Source of the DNA: Campanula takesimana
Lineage: Eukaryota > Streptophyta > Magnoliopsida > Asterales > Campanulaceae
Reading direction: 5' to 3'
NCBI GenBank assembly: GCA_026119855.1
Contig: JAOWBW010000361.1
Span: 620,001-684,000, forward strand
DNA: 64,000 nt
Made by a program: the position numbers and the translations under genes. This document shows, one piece after another, positions 34,076-43,242 of this stretch. The notes under the pieces are model-generated. The model was not told the origin of the DNA, searched no databases, and was given only the letters and a program-made list of their open reading frames with translations. Positions within the stretch are counted from its first letter, which is position 1, and each line of letters starts with the position of its first letter.

Positions 34076-35068
34076 TGTAGACACCCCGCCTTGGACCGCT
34101 CACCCCGATTGCACATTTGATCTTGTGTTCCTCCCTATTTTAAGTGTTTCTCGTTAGTTTATGTCAGTTCTGTTAAGTTCCTGACTGACTTCGTTAAGTC
34201 CCGGGACTAAACTGAATAACAGGGCTGACTTTCTAGTCCATTCTGTCAAAATCGCCTTCTCTGAGTCGCGCGCCTCCGACAGGAGGATCCAGACGCGCGC
34301 GCCTCCCGCCCCCAAAGCAGGAAGCGCGCGCCTCTGGGCATCGGTTACAGATTTCTGGCCAAGATTCTCTCCCTTGCTCAATTTACAGGATTTTGCCCGG
34401 GAAAGATTTCTTGGTGACTGAGTTTTGGCACCAAAAACATCTCTCTTTCACCTATAAAAACCCCCCTTTACCTCCATTTTAAAGGACCTTTGGCTCTCAA
34501 TCTCACATTGCAATAAGAAACCAAATTTCCTACTTTCAAAGCATTTTCCAAAGTATTTCTCCAAGTAATTCAACAAGAAGTATTTGAAGTCTCTTGAAGT
34601 CTAGGTAAAGCTATTTCTTTCCCCTTCTCAACTTCATCTCTTTTCTCTTTCTTTTTGTTTTATCAAAGTGCAATCACCCAAATCATTTTGGGACATGACT
34701 CTAATGATCACCTCATCTCATTGAGGTCGGTTAAAGAGTTATCTCCTACATTCCAAACTCTATTTTAAAACCCCTTTTTATGATTTAAAGAAGAAGAAGA
34801 AGAACGTTTATCATTCATGTAGATTTTGATCAAGCAAGACCAATTTTAGTTGGGCAAGATGGGTGTTTCGGTACTTCCCATCTCGTAACCTAACCCCCGA
34901 ACCTCAAAACAAAGAATCTCTGTTTTCGTAATCAAACTTAGGCTATTATCAATAGGTTTTTCTTATGTTCCTCAAAACATAGGTGGCGACTCTAAAAACA
35001 AGTTAGACATCCTAGGATAACCCACGCGCTCGAGCCTAAGCCCGTAGTTTCCCCCCGGGGTATCTACA
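34076..35068 (+). repeat. 3' LTR of Tat copy 1
   Basis: 993 bp, about 16 differences from the 5' LTR. The dyad triplet is at 34267, 34296 and 34325 (pitch 29, 29) and TATAAAAA starts about 119 bp later. Confidence 0.92.
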
Positions 35069-35073
35069 CTACC
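35069..35073 (+). repeat. Target-site duplication CTACC, right copy
   Basis: Matches 13700-13704. Removing the Tat element and one copy would bring the two SIRE reading frames together in phase. Confidence 0.92.
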
Positions 35074-35471
35074 CTAAGTATCAAACTGGAAAGGCTTCAA
35101 AGTTGAAAGAAAAAGTCATGGAAGATTCCACCGTAGAGGAATACTCAGGTAAGGTACCTGGACACGACCGCGCATCAACCTCAAGACCCGGTCGAGTAGC
35201 CTTCCGCGGCATGTCGACCGCAAACAAGGGTCATGCGGTCAAGTTCAAGAAATTGAACTTTGTTCAGGAGAGATCTTCCATACCAGTTAACAATGTTGTG
35301 CTCAAGACCTCAACGAAGTTTGTTAACCCTCAGTTGGGTGGCTTCCACCATTGTTCCGTGTGTGATGATTATGGTCACAAGGCTACTGAATGTCTTTTAA
35401 GATTCACACCAAATCCCAGAAGGCTTAAACCCCCTTCTATGAGGCAAGTGTGGGTTGTTAAAAGTTGCTAA
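35074..35471 (+). pseudogene. SIRE gag-pol continuation after the insertion
   Basis: Continues the frame cut at 13704, with a second zinc-knuckle-like cluster (CSVCDDYGHKATEC, about 35357-35395), and ends at TAA near 35469. The piece 35166-35240 codes through four GACCG/CGGTC sites. A short stretch with stops (35472-35540) separates it from protease. Confidence 0.72.
35166..35240 (+). promoter_or_regulatory. GACCG/CGGTC cluster inside coding sequence
   Basis: GACCG at 35166 and 35216 and CGGTC at 35189 and 35236, with alternating orientation, 20-27 bp apart. The same motif forms arrays in the LTR, the spacer and the intron of this element. Confidence 0.4.
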
Positions 35472-35540
35472 CCCTTTGGACCCAAAAGAATAAAAAGGGG
35501 ACCTTGTTCTTAAATGTCTATTTTGTAGGTCCTCTGCTTA

Positions 35541-37109
35541 ATGGCTGGACACTCCAAGGATAAATCAAGCTTATGGTATCTCGATAGTGGCTGCTCAAGG
35601 CACATGACCGGAAATATCAATTTATTGGAAGATGTTCGTGAAGAAAAAGGGCCATCAGTAACCTTCGGGGATAATAACAAAGGAAAGACTGTAGGATATG
35701 GAGTCATCCGAAAAGGAAAAATCACCATCCAAGAAGTCTCTCTAGTTATTGGTCTACAACACAATTTACTCTCAATATCTCAGTTCTGTGACAAAGGATT
35801 GCAATGCCACTTCACTTCAAATTTATGTCTCATCAAAGATGGCACATCCGGCGTCACCTTGCTTAAAGGGATTCGTAAGAAAAATGTTTACATTGTTGAT
35901 TTTACTTCATCTTGCATTTCTTCTAATCTCTGTTTTGTAGCAAAGAATGTTAGCGAAAATAGTTGGCTGTGGCACAAAAGACTAAGTCACTTAAACTTCA
36001 AGTATCTATCCAAGATTGGAAGAGAAAATCTAGTTCGTGGTCTACCCAAAGTAGCTGATCACCACGATGAGAAGTGCACAGCATGTCAACTAGGCAAACA
36101 ACCAAAGGCGTCTTTCTCCAGCAAGACGACACCTTCAACTTCAAGATGTTTGCAACTGCTACATATGGATTTGTTTGGACCCGTTACTACCGCAAGTATT
36201 GGTGGAAATAGATATACCTTAGTTGTGGTAGACGACTATTTAAGATATACGTGGGTTGAAATGATGATCTCAAAGGATGATTGCTATGACATTTTGACCG
36301 CACTCTTTAGACAGCTCCAAACACAAAAAGAAGATGACATCGTTAGTGTTCGATCCGACAACGGTACAGAATTCAAGAACAACGGTGTAGCTCAGTACTG
36401 TGATGACCATGGTATTGACCACAACTTCTCTACTGCTGGAGTTCCTCAACAAAATGGTGTTGTGGAAAGGAAGAACAGAACGTTGATAGAGGCTGGAAAG
36501 ACAATGATTGCTGAAGCAAAGCTACCTCAATACTTTTGGGCTGAAGCCATCAACACAGCATGCTTCACTCAAAATAGATCCCTCATCAACAAGACCTACA
36601 ACAAAACTCCTTATGAACTTTGGAGAGGAAGAACCCCCAACATAGCATACTTCAAGATATTTGGATGCAAATGCTTCATACTCTACAACGGTAAACAACA
36701 TCGAGGTAAATTTGCTCCTAAGGCCGATGAAGGTATATTTATTGGGTATGCTAAACATTCAAAAGCTTTTCGTGTATTTAATAAAACCACTCTTAAGATA
36801 GTTGAATCTGTCCATGTTACTTTTGATGAACATTCTCTCCTTGAGCCACATATGGCTCCAAATGTTGCTGATGATTTTGTTGAGCTTAATGAGACAGATA
36901 CAAATCAACCACAAAATCAATCAACTCAAAGAAATCCATCTACCTCAACTGCACCTCCATCTACCTCTCATGAAGCACCAGAAGCTACCACATCTGCTGC
37001 TACCTCAAATGGAGTTGAAGTTGAAACACCCATCAATATGGAAGAACCTATCCCTCAAATTACTTATGAATGGGATGGCACAAATGATGTATCACTAGAA
37101 GATTTATAA
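35541..37109 (+). CDS. pol: SIRE protease, pre-integrase and integrase segment
   Basis: A 522-codon open segment. Protease active site in SLWYLDSGCSRHMTG (near the start). The pre-integrase zinc region has WLWHKRLSHLNFKYL and CTACQLGKQPKASF. Integrase core: LHMDLFGPV (first aspartate), VRSDNGTEFKNN (second), and the glutamate in VPQQNGVVERKNRT. The end has FGCKCFILYN and GIFIGYAKHSKAFRVFN, then a proline/serine/threonine-rich linker. It ends at TAA 37107 in the linker before RT. This integrase-before-RT order is the Ty1/copia order. Confidence 0.88.
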   Translation: MAGHSKDKSSLWYLDSGCSRHMTGNINLLEDVREEKGPSVTFGDNNKGKTVGYGVIRKGKITIQEVSLVIGLQHNLLSISQFCDKGLQCHFTSNLCLIKDGTSGVTLLKGIRKKNVYIVDFTSSCISSNLCFVAKNVSENSWLWHKRLSHLNFKYLSKIGRENLVRGLPKVADHHDEKCTACQLGKQPKASFSSKTTPSTSRCLQLLHMDLFGPVTTASIGGNRYTLVVVDDYLRYTWVEMMISKDDCYDILTALFRQLQTQKEDDIVSVRSDNGTEFKNNGVAQYCDDHGIDHNFSTAGVPQQNGVVERKNRTLIEAGKTMIAEAKLPQYFWAEAINTACFTQNRSLINKTYNKTPYELWRGRTPNIAYFKIFGCKCFILYNGKQHRGKFAPKADEGIFIGYAKHSKAFRVFNKTTLKIVESVHVTFDEHSLLEPHMAPNVADDFVELNETDTNQPQNQSTQRNPSTSTAPPSTSHEAPEATTSAATSNGVEVETPINMEEPIPQITYEWDGTNDVSLEDL

Positions 37110-37967
37110 CCACCATCAACTCAACCAGATATACCTCAAGAAGTTCGTGAGGTTAGAGATCACCCAATTCAGAATATCATTGGTGATTTGCATTCTGGTG
37201 TTCGAACAAGAAGATCAAACTATAATGCACTTACTGCATTCATATCTCAAGTTGAACCCAAGAAAGTTGATGAAGCACTCCAAGACTCAAGTTGGGTTGT
37301 TGCTATGCAAGAAGAGCTCAACCAATTTGAAAGATGCAAAGTTTGGACCTTAGTTCCAAGGCCACAAGATCAAGGAGTGATTGGTACAAAGTAGGTGTTC
37401 CGAAACAAGATGGATGAGAATGGAAGCATCACAAGGAACAAAGCTAGGTTGGTTGCACAAGGATACAGACAAGAAGAAGGCATTGATTACGATGAAACAT
37501 TTGCCCCCGTTGCAAGACTTGAAGCTATAAGGATATTTTTAGCTTATGCCTCTTTCAAAAGATTCAAGTTATATCAAATGGATGTGAAGAGTGCATTCCT
37601 CAACGGTGAACTTCAAGAAACAGTCTTTGTTGCTCAACCGCCCGGATTTGAAGACCCCAAATTTCCAAATCATGTCTACAAACTCCGTAAAGCTTTATAT
37701 GGACTCAAACAAGCTCCACGTGCATGGTATGATACTCTATCTAAATTTCTCCTAGAGAAAGGCCTCAAGCGTGGTAAGATCGACACAACTCTATTCATTG
37801 CTAAATATCATGATCATGCTTTGTTAGTTCAAATATATGTAGATGATATTATTTTTGGTTCTACTAATGAATTGTTGGGTAAGCGATTTGAAAAGCTAAT
37901 GAAAAGCAAATTTGAGATGAGCATGATGGGAGAATTAACATTCTTCCTTGGGCTTCAAATTAAATAA
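37110..37967 (+). pseudogene. pol: SIRE reverse transcriptase, interrupted by stops
   Basis: RT from about 37280 (WVVAMQEELNQFERCKVW) through KARLVAQGYRQEEGIDYDET, MDVKSAFLNGELQE, YGLKQAPRAWYD and the catalytic YVDD at 37836-37847. A TAG at 37392-37394 stands where tryptophan is usual, and a TAA at 37965-37967 where glutamine is usual. Both fit single G-to-A or C-to-T changes. The frame is otherwise continuous. Confidence 0.87.
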
Positions 37968-38777
37968 TGTGCTGAAGGCATCTTCCTCAATCAAGCAAAG
38001 TACACAAAGGATCTTATCAAGAAATTTGGACTTGAAAATGCAAAGGCATATGACACTCCTATGGCTGCTGGTAACAAGTTAGATAAAGACTTGAAAGGTA
38101 AAAAGGTTGATCAAACCTTATACCGAGGTATGATTGGTTCTCTTCTTTACTTAACTGCTAGTAGGCCAGATATCATGTTTAGTGTTTGTGTTTGTGCTCG
38201 TTATCAAGCGGATCCTAGAGAAGCACATCTTATTGCTGTTAAACGTATTATTCGATATCTATCGGGGACTATTAACCTTGGACTTTGGTACTCCAAAGAT
38301 TCAAATTTTGATCTTATAGGTTACTTAGATGCAGACTATGCAGCATGTACAATAGACAGGAAAAGCACAAGTGGAACTTGTCATTTCCTTGGAAATCGAC
38401 TCGTTTCATGGGCAAGCAAGAAACAAGCCTCAGTCTCTGTATCTACCACAGAAGCTGAATATATAGCTGCTGGAAGCTGCTGCTGCCAAGTGCTCTGGAT
38501 GAAGCAATAATTGGTTGACTACGGAATCAACGAAGAAAATTGTCCAATCTTTTGTGACAATACATCTGCCATTGCTGTCTCCAACAACCCTGTCATGCAT
38601 TCAAAAACCAAACACATTGATATCAAGTACCACTTTCTCAATGATCATGTGGAAAAAGGTAATATCCATCTCGAGTATGTGAGTACTGACAATCAAATTG
38701 CAGATATTCTCACCAAGGCTCTTGATTCGAAAAGATTTAGGTATCTTAGAGGAGAAATGGGCATGCTAGAACTTTAA
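37968..38777 (+). pseudogene. pol: SIRE RNase H
   Basis: In frame after the TAA at 37965, with a further TAA at 38508-38510 (CAA expected). Shows the copia connection (TPMAAGNKLDKD, YRGMIGSLLYLTASRPDI) and RNase H motifs (GYLDADYAACTIDRKSTSG, TEAEYIAAGSC, FCDNTSAI, SKTKHIDIKYHFLNDHV, IADILTKALDSKRF). Ends at TAA 38775. Confidence 0.87.
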
Positions 38778-39502
38778 TTACTTGTCCATATATTTTGATT
38801 GTGCTAATGTCTTATGTTTTATCCAAATTCAAAACCAAGTAGGTCACGGTCAACACCCTTACCGGTAAAGCAATCACGGTCGATGCATTAAAATCCATCA
38901 GGTATACCGACCGCATCCTTGTTGACCGCAAAATGCTCCGACCGCATGAAAGAATGAAATTTGTTCAAAGGCTTTGGAGAAGCCTACCGCATGGAAAATG
39001 ATGACATTGGTTCACTGCTTTATAGAAGCTTTTCTTGGCCAAGGTAACACTCTTGAGCGCAAAACCCACGGTCAAGCACCTGACCGCAAAAAGCTAGGTG
39101 ACCAGGTAAGTGTTTCTAACTTAGTAAATTTTTTAGGATCAACTTAGTCATCCAAAGGGGTAATTCCGTAATTTCCTCTTTTCCCTCGTTTTTATTTAAT
39201 TCAAATCATTTGCAATTAATTTTATTCCCTTATTTATGTCCGCCGTCACTATCCATGCATTTATGGCGAAATGACATCTCTGGTCAAATCCCTGATTCTT
39301 GCAGAGTTAACCTCCCACTTCCTTCTCTCCACAAACCGTTCCACTACCTCCTTAACCTCCACCTCTCTGCAATTTCTTTTCAGAAACCCCCCCCCCACTT
39401 TCTCTCTCTCTCATTTCATTTTCTTTCTACTCTGTCTCTCTCTAGTTCTCTCTCTAAAACCCAGCTTATTCTCTCTTATTTCTACTCGATTTTCGACTAT
39501 AA
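38778..39502 (+). other. SIRE spacer between pol and the extra gene
   Basis: Non-coding. Two groups of GACCG/CGGTC sites (38847-38944 and 39055-39086) lie 400-650 bp before the next gene, followed by AT-rich and CT-rich sequence (39340-39480) like a plant 5' UTR. Confidence 0.6.
38847..39086 (+). promoter_or_regulatory. SIRE spacer arrays of GACCG/CGGTC
   Basis: CGGTC at 38847, CGGTA at 38863, CGGTC at 38877 (pitch 16, 14); then GACCG at 38909, 38924, 38940 (pitch 15, 16); then GAGCG 39055, CGGTC 39069, GACCG 39082 (pitch 14, 13). Three triplets, the first inverted relative to the second. Confidence 0.5.
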
Positions 39503-39574
39503 ATGGCACCAAAATCATCCCAACCAACGAAATCATCTAAGAAATCACAAGAACTACTCTCTGAAGACACAATG

Positions 39575-40183
39575 GTATGATTTCTTGACCCTAAACTCTT
39601 CTATTTTTAGTTTTTGTTCTCATTTTTGGCGGGTTTCAACAACCTTTCGTATTCTATAGTAATGATTTGATTTATGGGTTGTTATATGCTATGATAATGC
39701 TTATTCTAGCTCATTTCATGATTTCGAGTTCACTATAGTGTTTTGATTCAAATTCTAGTTGACATATCTCTCAATGCCATGTTTATTCTTGAAGCTTTTT
39801 GGTTAAAAATGCCCTTTCATATTCTGAGTTTAATGTGATTTTGATAATGAAATTGTTGATGATTTTGACCGTAATCGGTTTTTGTGCTCATTTTGATATA
39901 ACTTTTATGGATTTTCGTGCACTAAATCGTTTTCTGAGTTCTTCACTATGAACAGTATCTTCGTGTTCTTATGGTGTTCTTCGTATTCTTGAGATTACAC
40001 TTTTTGATCCTTAAAATTCATTACACATAGTAATATGGTATTTGTGCGTGTTTTAGAGATTTCATTGAAATATTTCTAAGTATTATTTTTGTCGACCGCA
40101 CTCTCTATCTACCGTGTACCAATCGACCGCATTATCTGATCATTCGACCGCACCCTCATTGCTAACTTCTCAATCTTTTATAG
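39575..40183 (+). other. Predicted intron of the SIRE extra gene
   Basis: 609 bp, AT-rich, donor G|GTATGA and acceptor TTTTATAG|G. It contains another GACCG cluster (40094, TACCG 40110, 40125, 40146). Its presence means the genomic copy came from unspliced RNA. Confidence 0.55.
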
Positions 40184-40918
40184 GAAGAACAATCCTTTAT
40201 TCCTGGATGCGTAATCAATTATAAAGATCTTCAAAATGATGGCATTGGTCGTCATATCATCAAGAGGATGAAAAAGTCATACATACTTCACTACTTCACA
40301 ATGAATCAACCTGATCACTATCTTGCCGCAGTTGGAGAATTTTATTCTACCGCGAAGGAAATCAAAGGAAGAGATGAGCAGAACAACTCTCTTAACTGGA
40401 TTGCTGCAGAAGTATATGGTCACAAGATAGAGATTGACTACACTGATATTGCCTCCACCCTTGGTCTCGACATTGACAATGAGGCTCCTCTCTCTCTATC
40501 TGATGATGAGCATGATGGATTGGCTATGAGATTGATTGGATCTACTGACGTGTGCAAGCCCTACCGTAAAACCTTTCCTGAGGTGATGTATTACATTGGT
40601 CACTTGGTTGGCCACGGTCTGCTCTGCAAGAGTGGTAACCATGGCAATTTCAATACCACTCAATGGAAGCTGTCTACTGCAATCTATCTGGGCAGGAAGA
40701 TGAACTGGCCCAAATTCTATATAATCTCTTGTTAGATCACATTTCTGATTACAAGAAGCTGTTATCTGAAAAGGCCGCCACCAAATACAAGAAAAACTCA
40801 AGGTTCCTCTCTCTATTGTTCAAATTCATTCCTGAACTCCGAAGGGATATCAACAGAGATAAAGATGCCAAAGTTCCCATCTCTCTATCCAAGGTCTTTG
40901 ATGTCAAGACTATGAGAT

Positions 40919-40923
40919 CCACT
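40919..40923 (+). repeat. Probable left target duplication CCACT
   Basis: Five bases before the Tat LTR of copy 2. The partner lies outside the window, so this is inferred from the LTR start. Confidence 0.45.
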
Positions 40924-41901
40924 TTTAGACACCCCGCCTTGGACCGCTCACCCCGATTGCACATTTGATCTTGTGTTTCTCCCTGTTTTAAGTGTTTCTC
41001 GTTAGTTTCTGTCACTTCCGTTAAGTTCCTGACTGACTTCGTTAAGTCCAGGGACTAAACTGAATGACAGGGATGACTTTCTAGTCCATTCTGTCAAAAT
41101 TGCCTTCTCTGAGTCGCACGCCTCCTACAGGAGGAGTCAGGCGCGCGCGCCTCCCGCCCCCAAAGCAGGAAGCGCGTGCCTCTGGGCGTCAGTTACAGAT
41201 TTCTGGCCAGGATTCTCTCCCTTGCTCAATTTACAGGATTTTACCCGGGAAGGATTTCTTGGTGACTGAGTTTTGGCACCAAAAACACCCCTCTTTCACC
41301 TATAAAAACCTCCCTTTACCTCCATTTTCAAGGACCGGAAAATTGAACTTACAAAAACTATACCAAAATCACTTTCTAAAGGTTCTCCAAGGATCTCATC
41401 AAGCAATATTTGAAGTTCTTCAAATTGTAGGTAAAAGTCCATCTTTTCCTTTCTTTTCTACTTCATCTCCTCTCTCTCTTTTTACTCTAATCAAATGTGC
41501 AATCACCCAAATCATTTTGGGACATGACTCTAATGATCACCTCATCTCATTGAGGTTGGTTAAGGAGTTATCTCCTACATTCCAAACTCTATTTTAAATC
41601 CCCCTTTTTATGACTTAAAGAAGAAGAAGAAGAACGTTATTATTCATGTATATTTTGACCAAGCAAGACCAACTTTAGTTGGGCGAGATGGGTGTTTCGG
41701 TACTTCCCATCTCGTAATCTAACCCCCGAACCTCAAAACAAAGAATCTCTGTTTTCGTAATCAAACTTAGGCTATAATCAATAGGTTTTTCTTATGTTCC
41801 TCAAAACATAGGTGGCGACTCTAAACAATCTAAAACAAGTTAGACATCCTAGGATAATTCACCGCTCGAGCCTAAAGCCGTGGTTTCCCGGGGTATCTAC
41901 A
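40924..41901 (+). repeat. 5' LTR of Tat copy 2
   Basis: 978 bp, about 90% like the copy 1 LTR. The terminal TG has become TT at 40924-40925. Dyad triplet at 41115, 41144 and 41173; TATAAAAA at 41301. Confidence 0.87.
41115..41182 (+). promoter_or_regulatory. 29-bp triplet in the Tat copy 2 LTR
   Basis: CGCACGCCTC, CGCGCGCCTC and CGCGTGCCTC at 41115, 41144 and 41173, pitch 29 and 29; TATA 119 bp beyond. Confidence 0.85.
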
Positions 41902-41902
41902 G

Positions 41903-41920
41903 TGGCGACTCCGTTGGGGA
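41903..41920 (+). other. Primer-binding site, tRNA-Arg
   Basis: TGGCGACTCCGTTGGGGA, one base after the LTR. Only one base differs from the complement of the tRNA-Arg(ACG) 3' end. Confidence 0.85.
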
Positions 41921-43242
41921 CATTTGAGGGTTAAGCTTGCATTCTGATCAAAATCTACATCTTTCTGGGCATTCTGATTCCTGATGGGGGAGGCGCGCGC
42001 GTCTGGCATTCTCAGCCTAAGGCGCGCGCATCCCGTATCAAGGACCAGAATCGCCCACTTCTTCATGTTCTTCATCTTCTTCTTCTGCTATTCTGCACTA
42101 ATCATTTCTGCAGGGGTTACAATATGAACATAGGACCAGGGCAATCCCCTGAGTCCAAAATCTGACATTCTGACAGGTGTGACCAGAAGCGCGCGCCTCT
42201 TCATAGCATTGCGCCATGCGCACGCGTCCCACATCAGCACTCAGAGGCGCACGCTTCTGGGTTGGTTCCCATAACAGAAACATGTTTCAGTGACTGAGCA
42301 GAACAATGGGGTGTGGGCACAGTTGCCTGCATCAAAACAGAATTGAACCCTCGGACTGTTTTAATTTTGTGTTTTATTTACCGGTCACACGGGTGATTCG
42401 GGAGTTGTAATTTATGTGCTTATGTGTTTTGTTTGTTTTCTTTCTTTTCAAAAAAAAAAATATATATAAAATTTTTTGTCACTTGTTAGACCTCACACTA
42501 CATGCACATATTCCTATGAACTGCTCACTATCGAGTCGCACAAGTCCAACCCCAAACCCGTCGAGGCCCGTCCTAGAAAGTTTCAAGCTCCACTCGACCT
42601 TGGCTCTTTCGAAGCGGTAAACCTCAGCCCGTGGCGTAGTTCAAGACTACATGCCGGGGGTGACCTTTGAGCCTCATATTCAAGCCGAGCACAAGCCACA
42701 CAATTCTAGTTAGGGTCTAACACTCCGTGACTCAAGTCAGTTTCCATGTACCGAGATTTCCCTAAACTAATGTCTTCAAATCATACATGCCAACTTGTTG
42801 AAACGGACGCAATAAAAATCCGTCCCCAAAAGTGGTTATTTTGGACGAAAATAAAAATCCGTCCTCGCATGTATGCTTTACTACATTAATTAAGTTTAAT
42901 CCCGATACATGTAGGATTCACAAGCGCAATGGAATCCGATGAGTATATGGGACCGCGAGATGGTCTATATACTAGTGTGACGATTCCATTATTTTCTTAG
43001 AAACCCCAAAAGGGATCCATTCCCTCCGACTTATAAAATAAAAAAAAAGAGTCTTTTCTTATGTGGTTCGAGTCGCGTGCCCAACTATGTGTTCTAAGCC
43101 TCTTCATGGACCGCAAGTGTTACTCAAGACTGACAAGGGCCTCTTCTGCAATATAGGTTCAATTGGTACTTACAGATTCTATCGGGATTCAGCAAATCGG
43201 TTAGTCCGTGAAGAGATCGCTCCAACAGCTCCAACAGCAACC
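41921..43242 (+). other. Tat copy 2 leader
   Basis: Non-coding. Contains 29-bp triplets at 41991/42020/42049 and 42187/42216/42245, the uninterrupted CATAT target site at 42507, and two GGACG...CGTCC stem-loops (about 42805-42825 and 42843-42863). Confidence 0.75.

Larger units (their letters stand above)
13705..35068 (+). mobile_element. Tat-lineage Ty3/gypsy retrotransposon, copy 1
   Basis: LTRs of 993 bp each (TGTAGACACCCC...GGTATCTACA) flanked by CTACC. Net length is about 12.9 kb once the nested element (15301-23799) is discounted. Layout: LTR, tRNA-Arg primer site, long leader, gag, protease, G-patch, RT, two RNase H domains, integrase, then about 3.6 kb with paired hairpins, an antisense gene and a minisatellite, then the 3' LTR. 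The archaeal-type second RNase H and antisense extra ORF are known marks of the Tat lineage (Ogre/Retand). LTRs differ at about 16 sites by eye (1.6%). Pol is broken by several stops, indels and a deletion of about 590 bp. Confidence 0.88.
1462..40923 (+). mobile_element. SIRE-like Ty1/copia element, interrupted by three insertions
   Basis: The oldest element here. Its parts are 5' LTR (1462-2406 and 11387-11745), tRNA-Met primer site (11748), gag (11817-13704), pol (35074-38777) and an extra 3' gene (39503-40923). The order protease, integrase, RT, RNase H defines Ty1/copia. The long coiled-coil gag and a gene after pol point to the SIRE lineage. It is split by a Tekay element (2407-11381), a Tat element (13705-35068) and a second Tat element (from 40924); the first two sit between exact 5-bp duplications. 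The 3' LTR is outside the window. The 5' boundary is uncertain because a minus-strand LTR ends at 1461. Confidence 0.8.
39503..40923 (+). pseudogene. SIRE extra 3' gene, putative plant transposon protein type, with intron
   Basis: Proposed exon 1 is 39503-39574 (MAPKSSQPTKSS...), then donor GTATGA, an intron 39575-40183 ending CTTTTATAG, and exon 2 from 40184, all in phase. Exon 2 carries the ORF 40268-40735 (ILHYFTMNQPDHYLAAVGEF, LNWIAAEVYGHKIEID, YIGHLVGHGLL). A 1-bp indel near 40690 shifts the frame; the protein continues as ELAQILYNLLLDHISDYKK and SRFLSLLFKFIPELR until the Tat insertion at 40924. It resembles the putative plant transposon protein family seen in extra ORFs of copia elements. 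I see no signal peptide or membrane segment, so an envelope role is not supported. Confidence 0.65.

Noticed and set aside
39503..40923. Envelope glycoprotein of a SIRE element
   Set aside because: No signal peptide, membrane segment or cysteine pattern; the residues resemble the putative plant transposon protein family.
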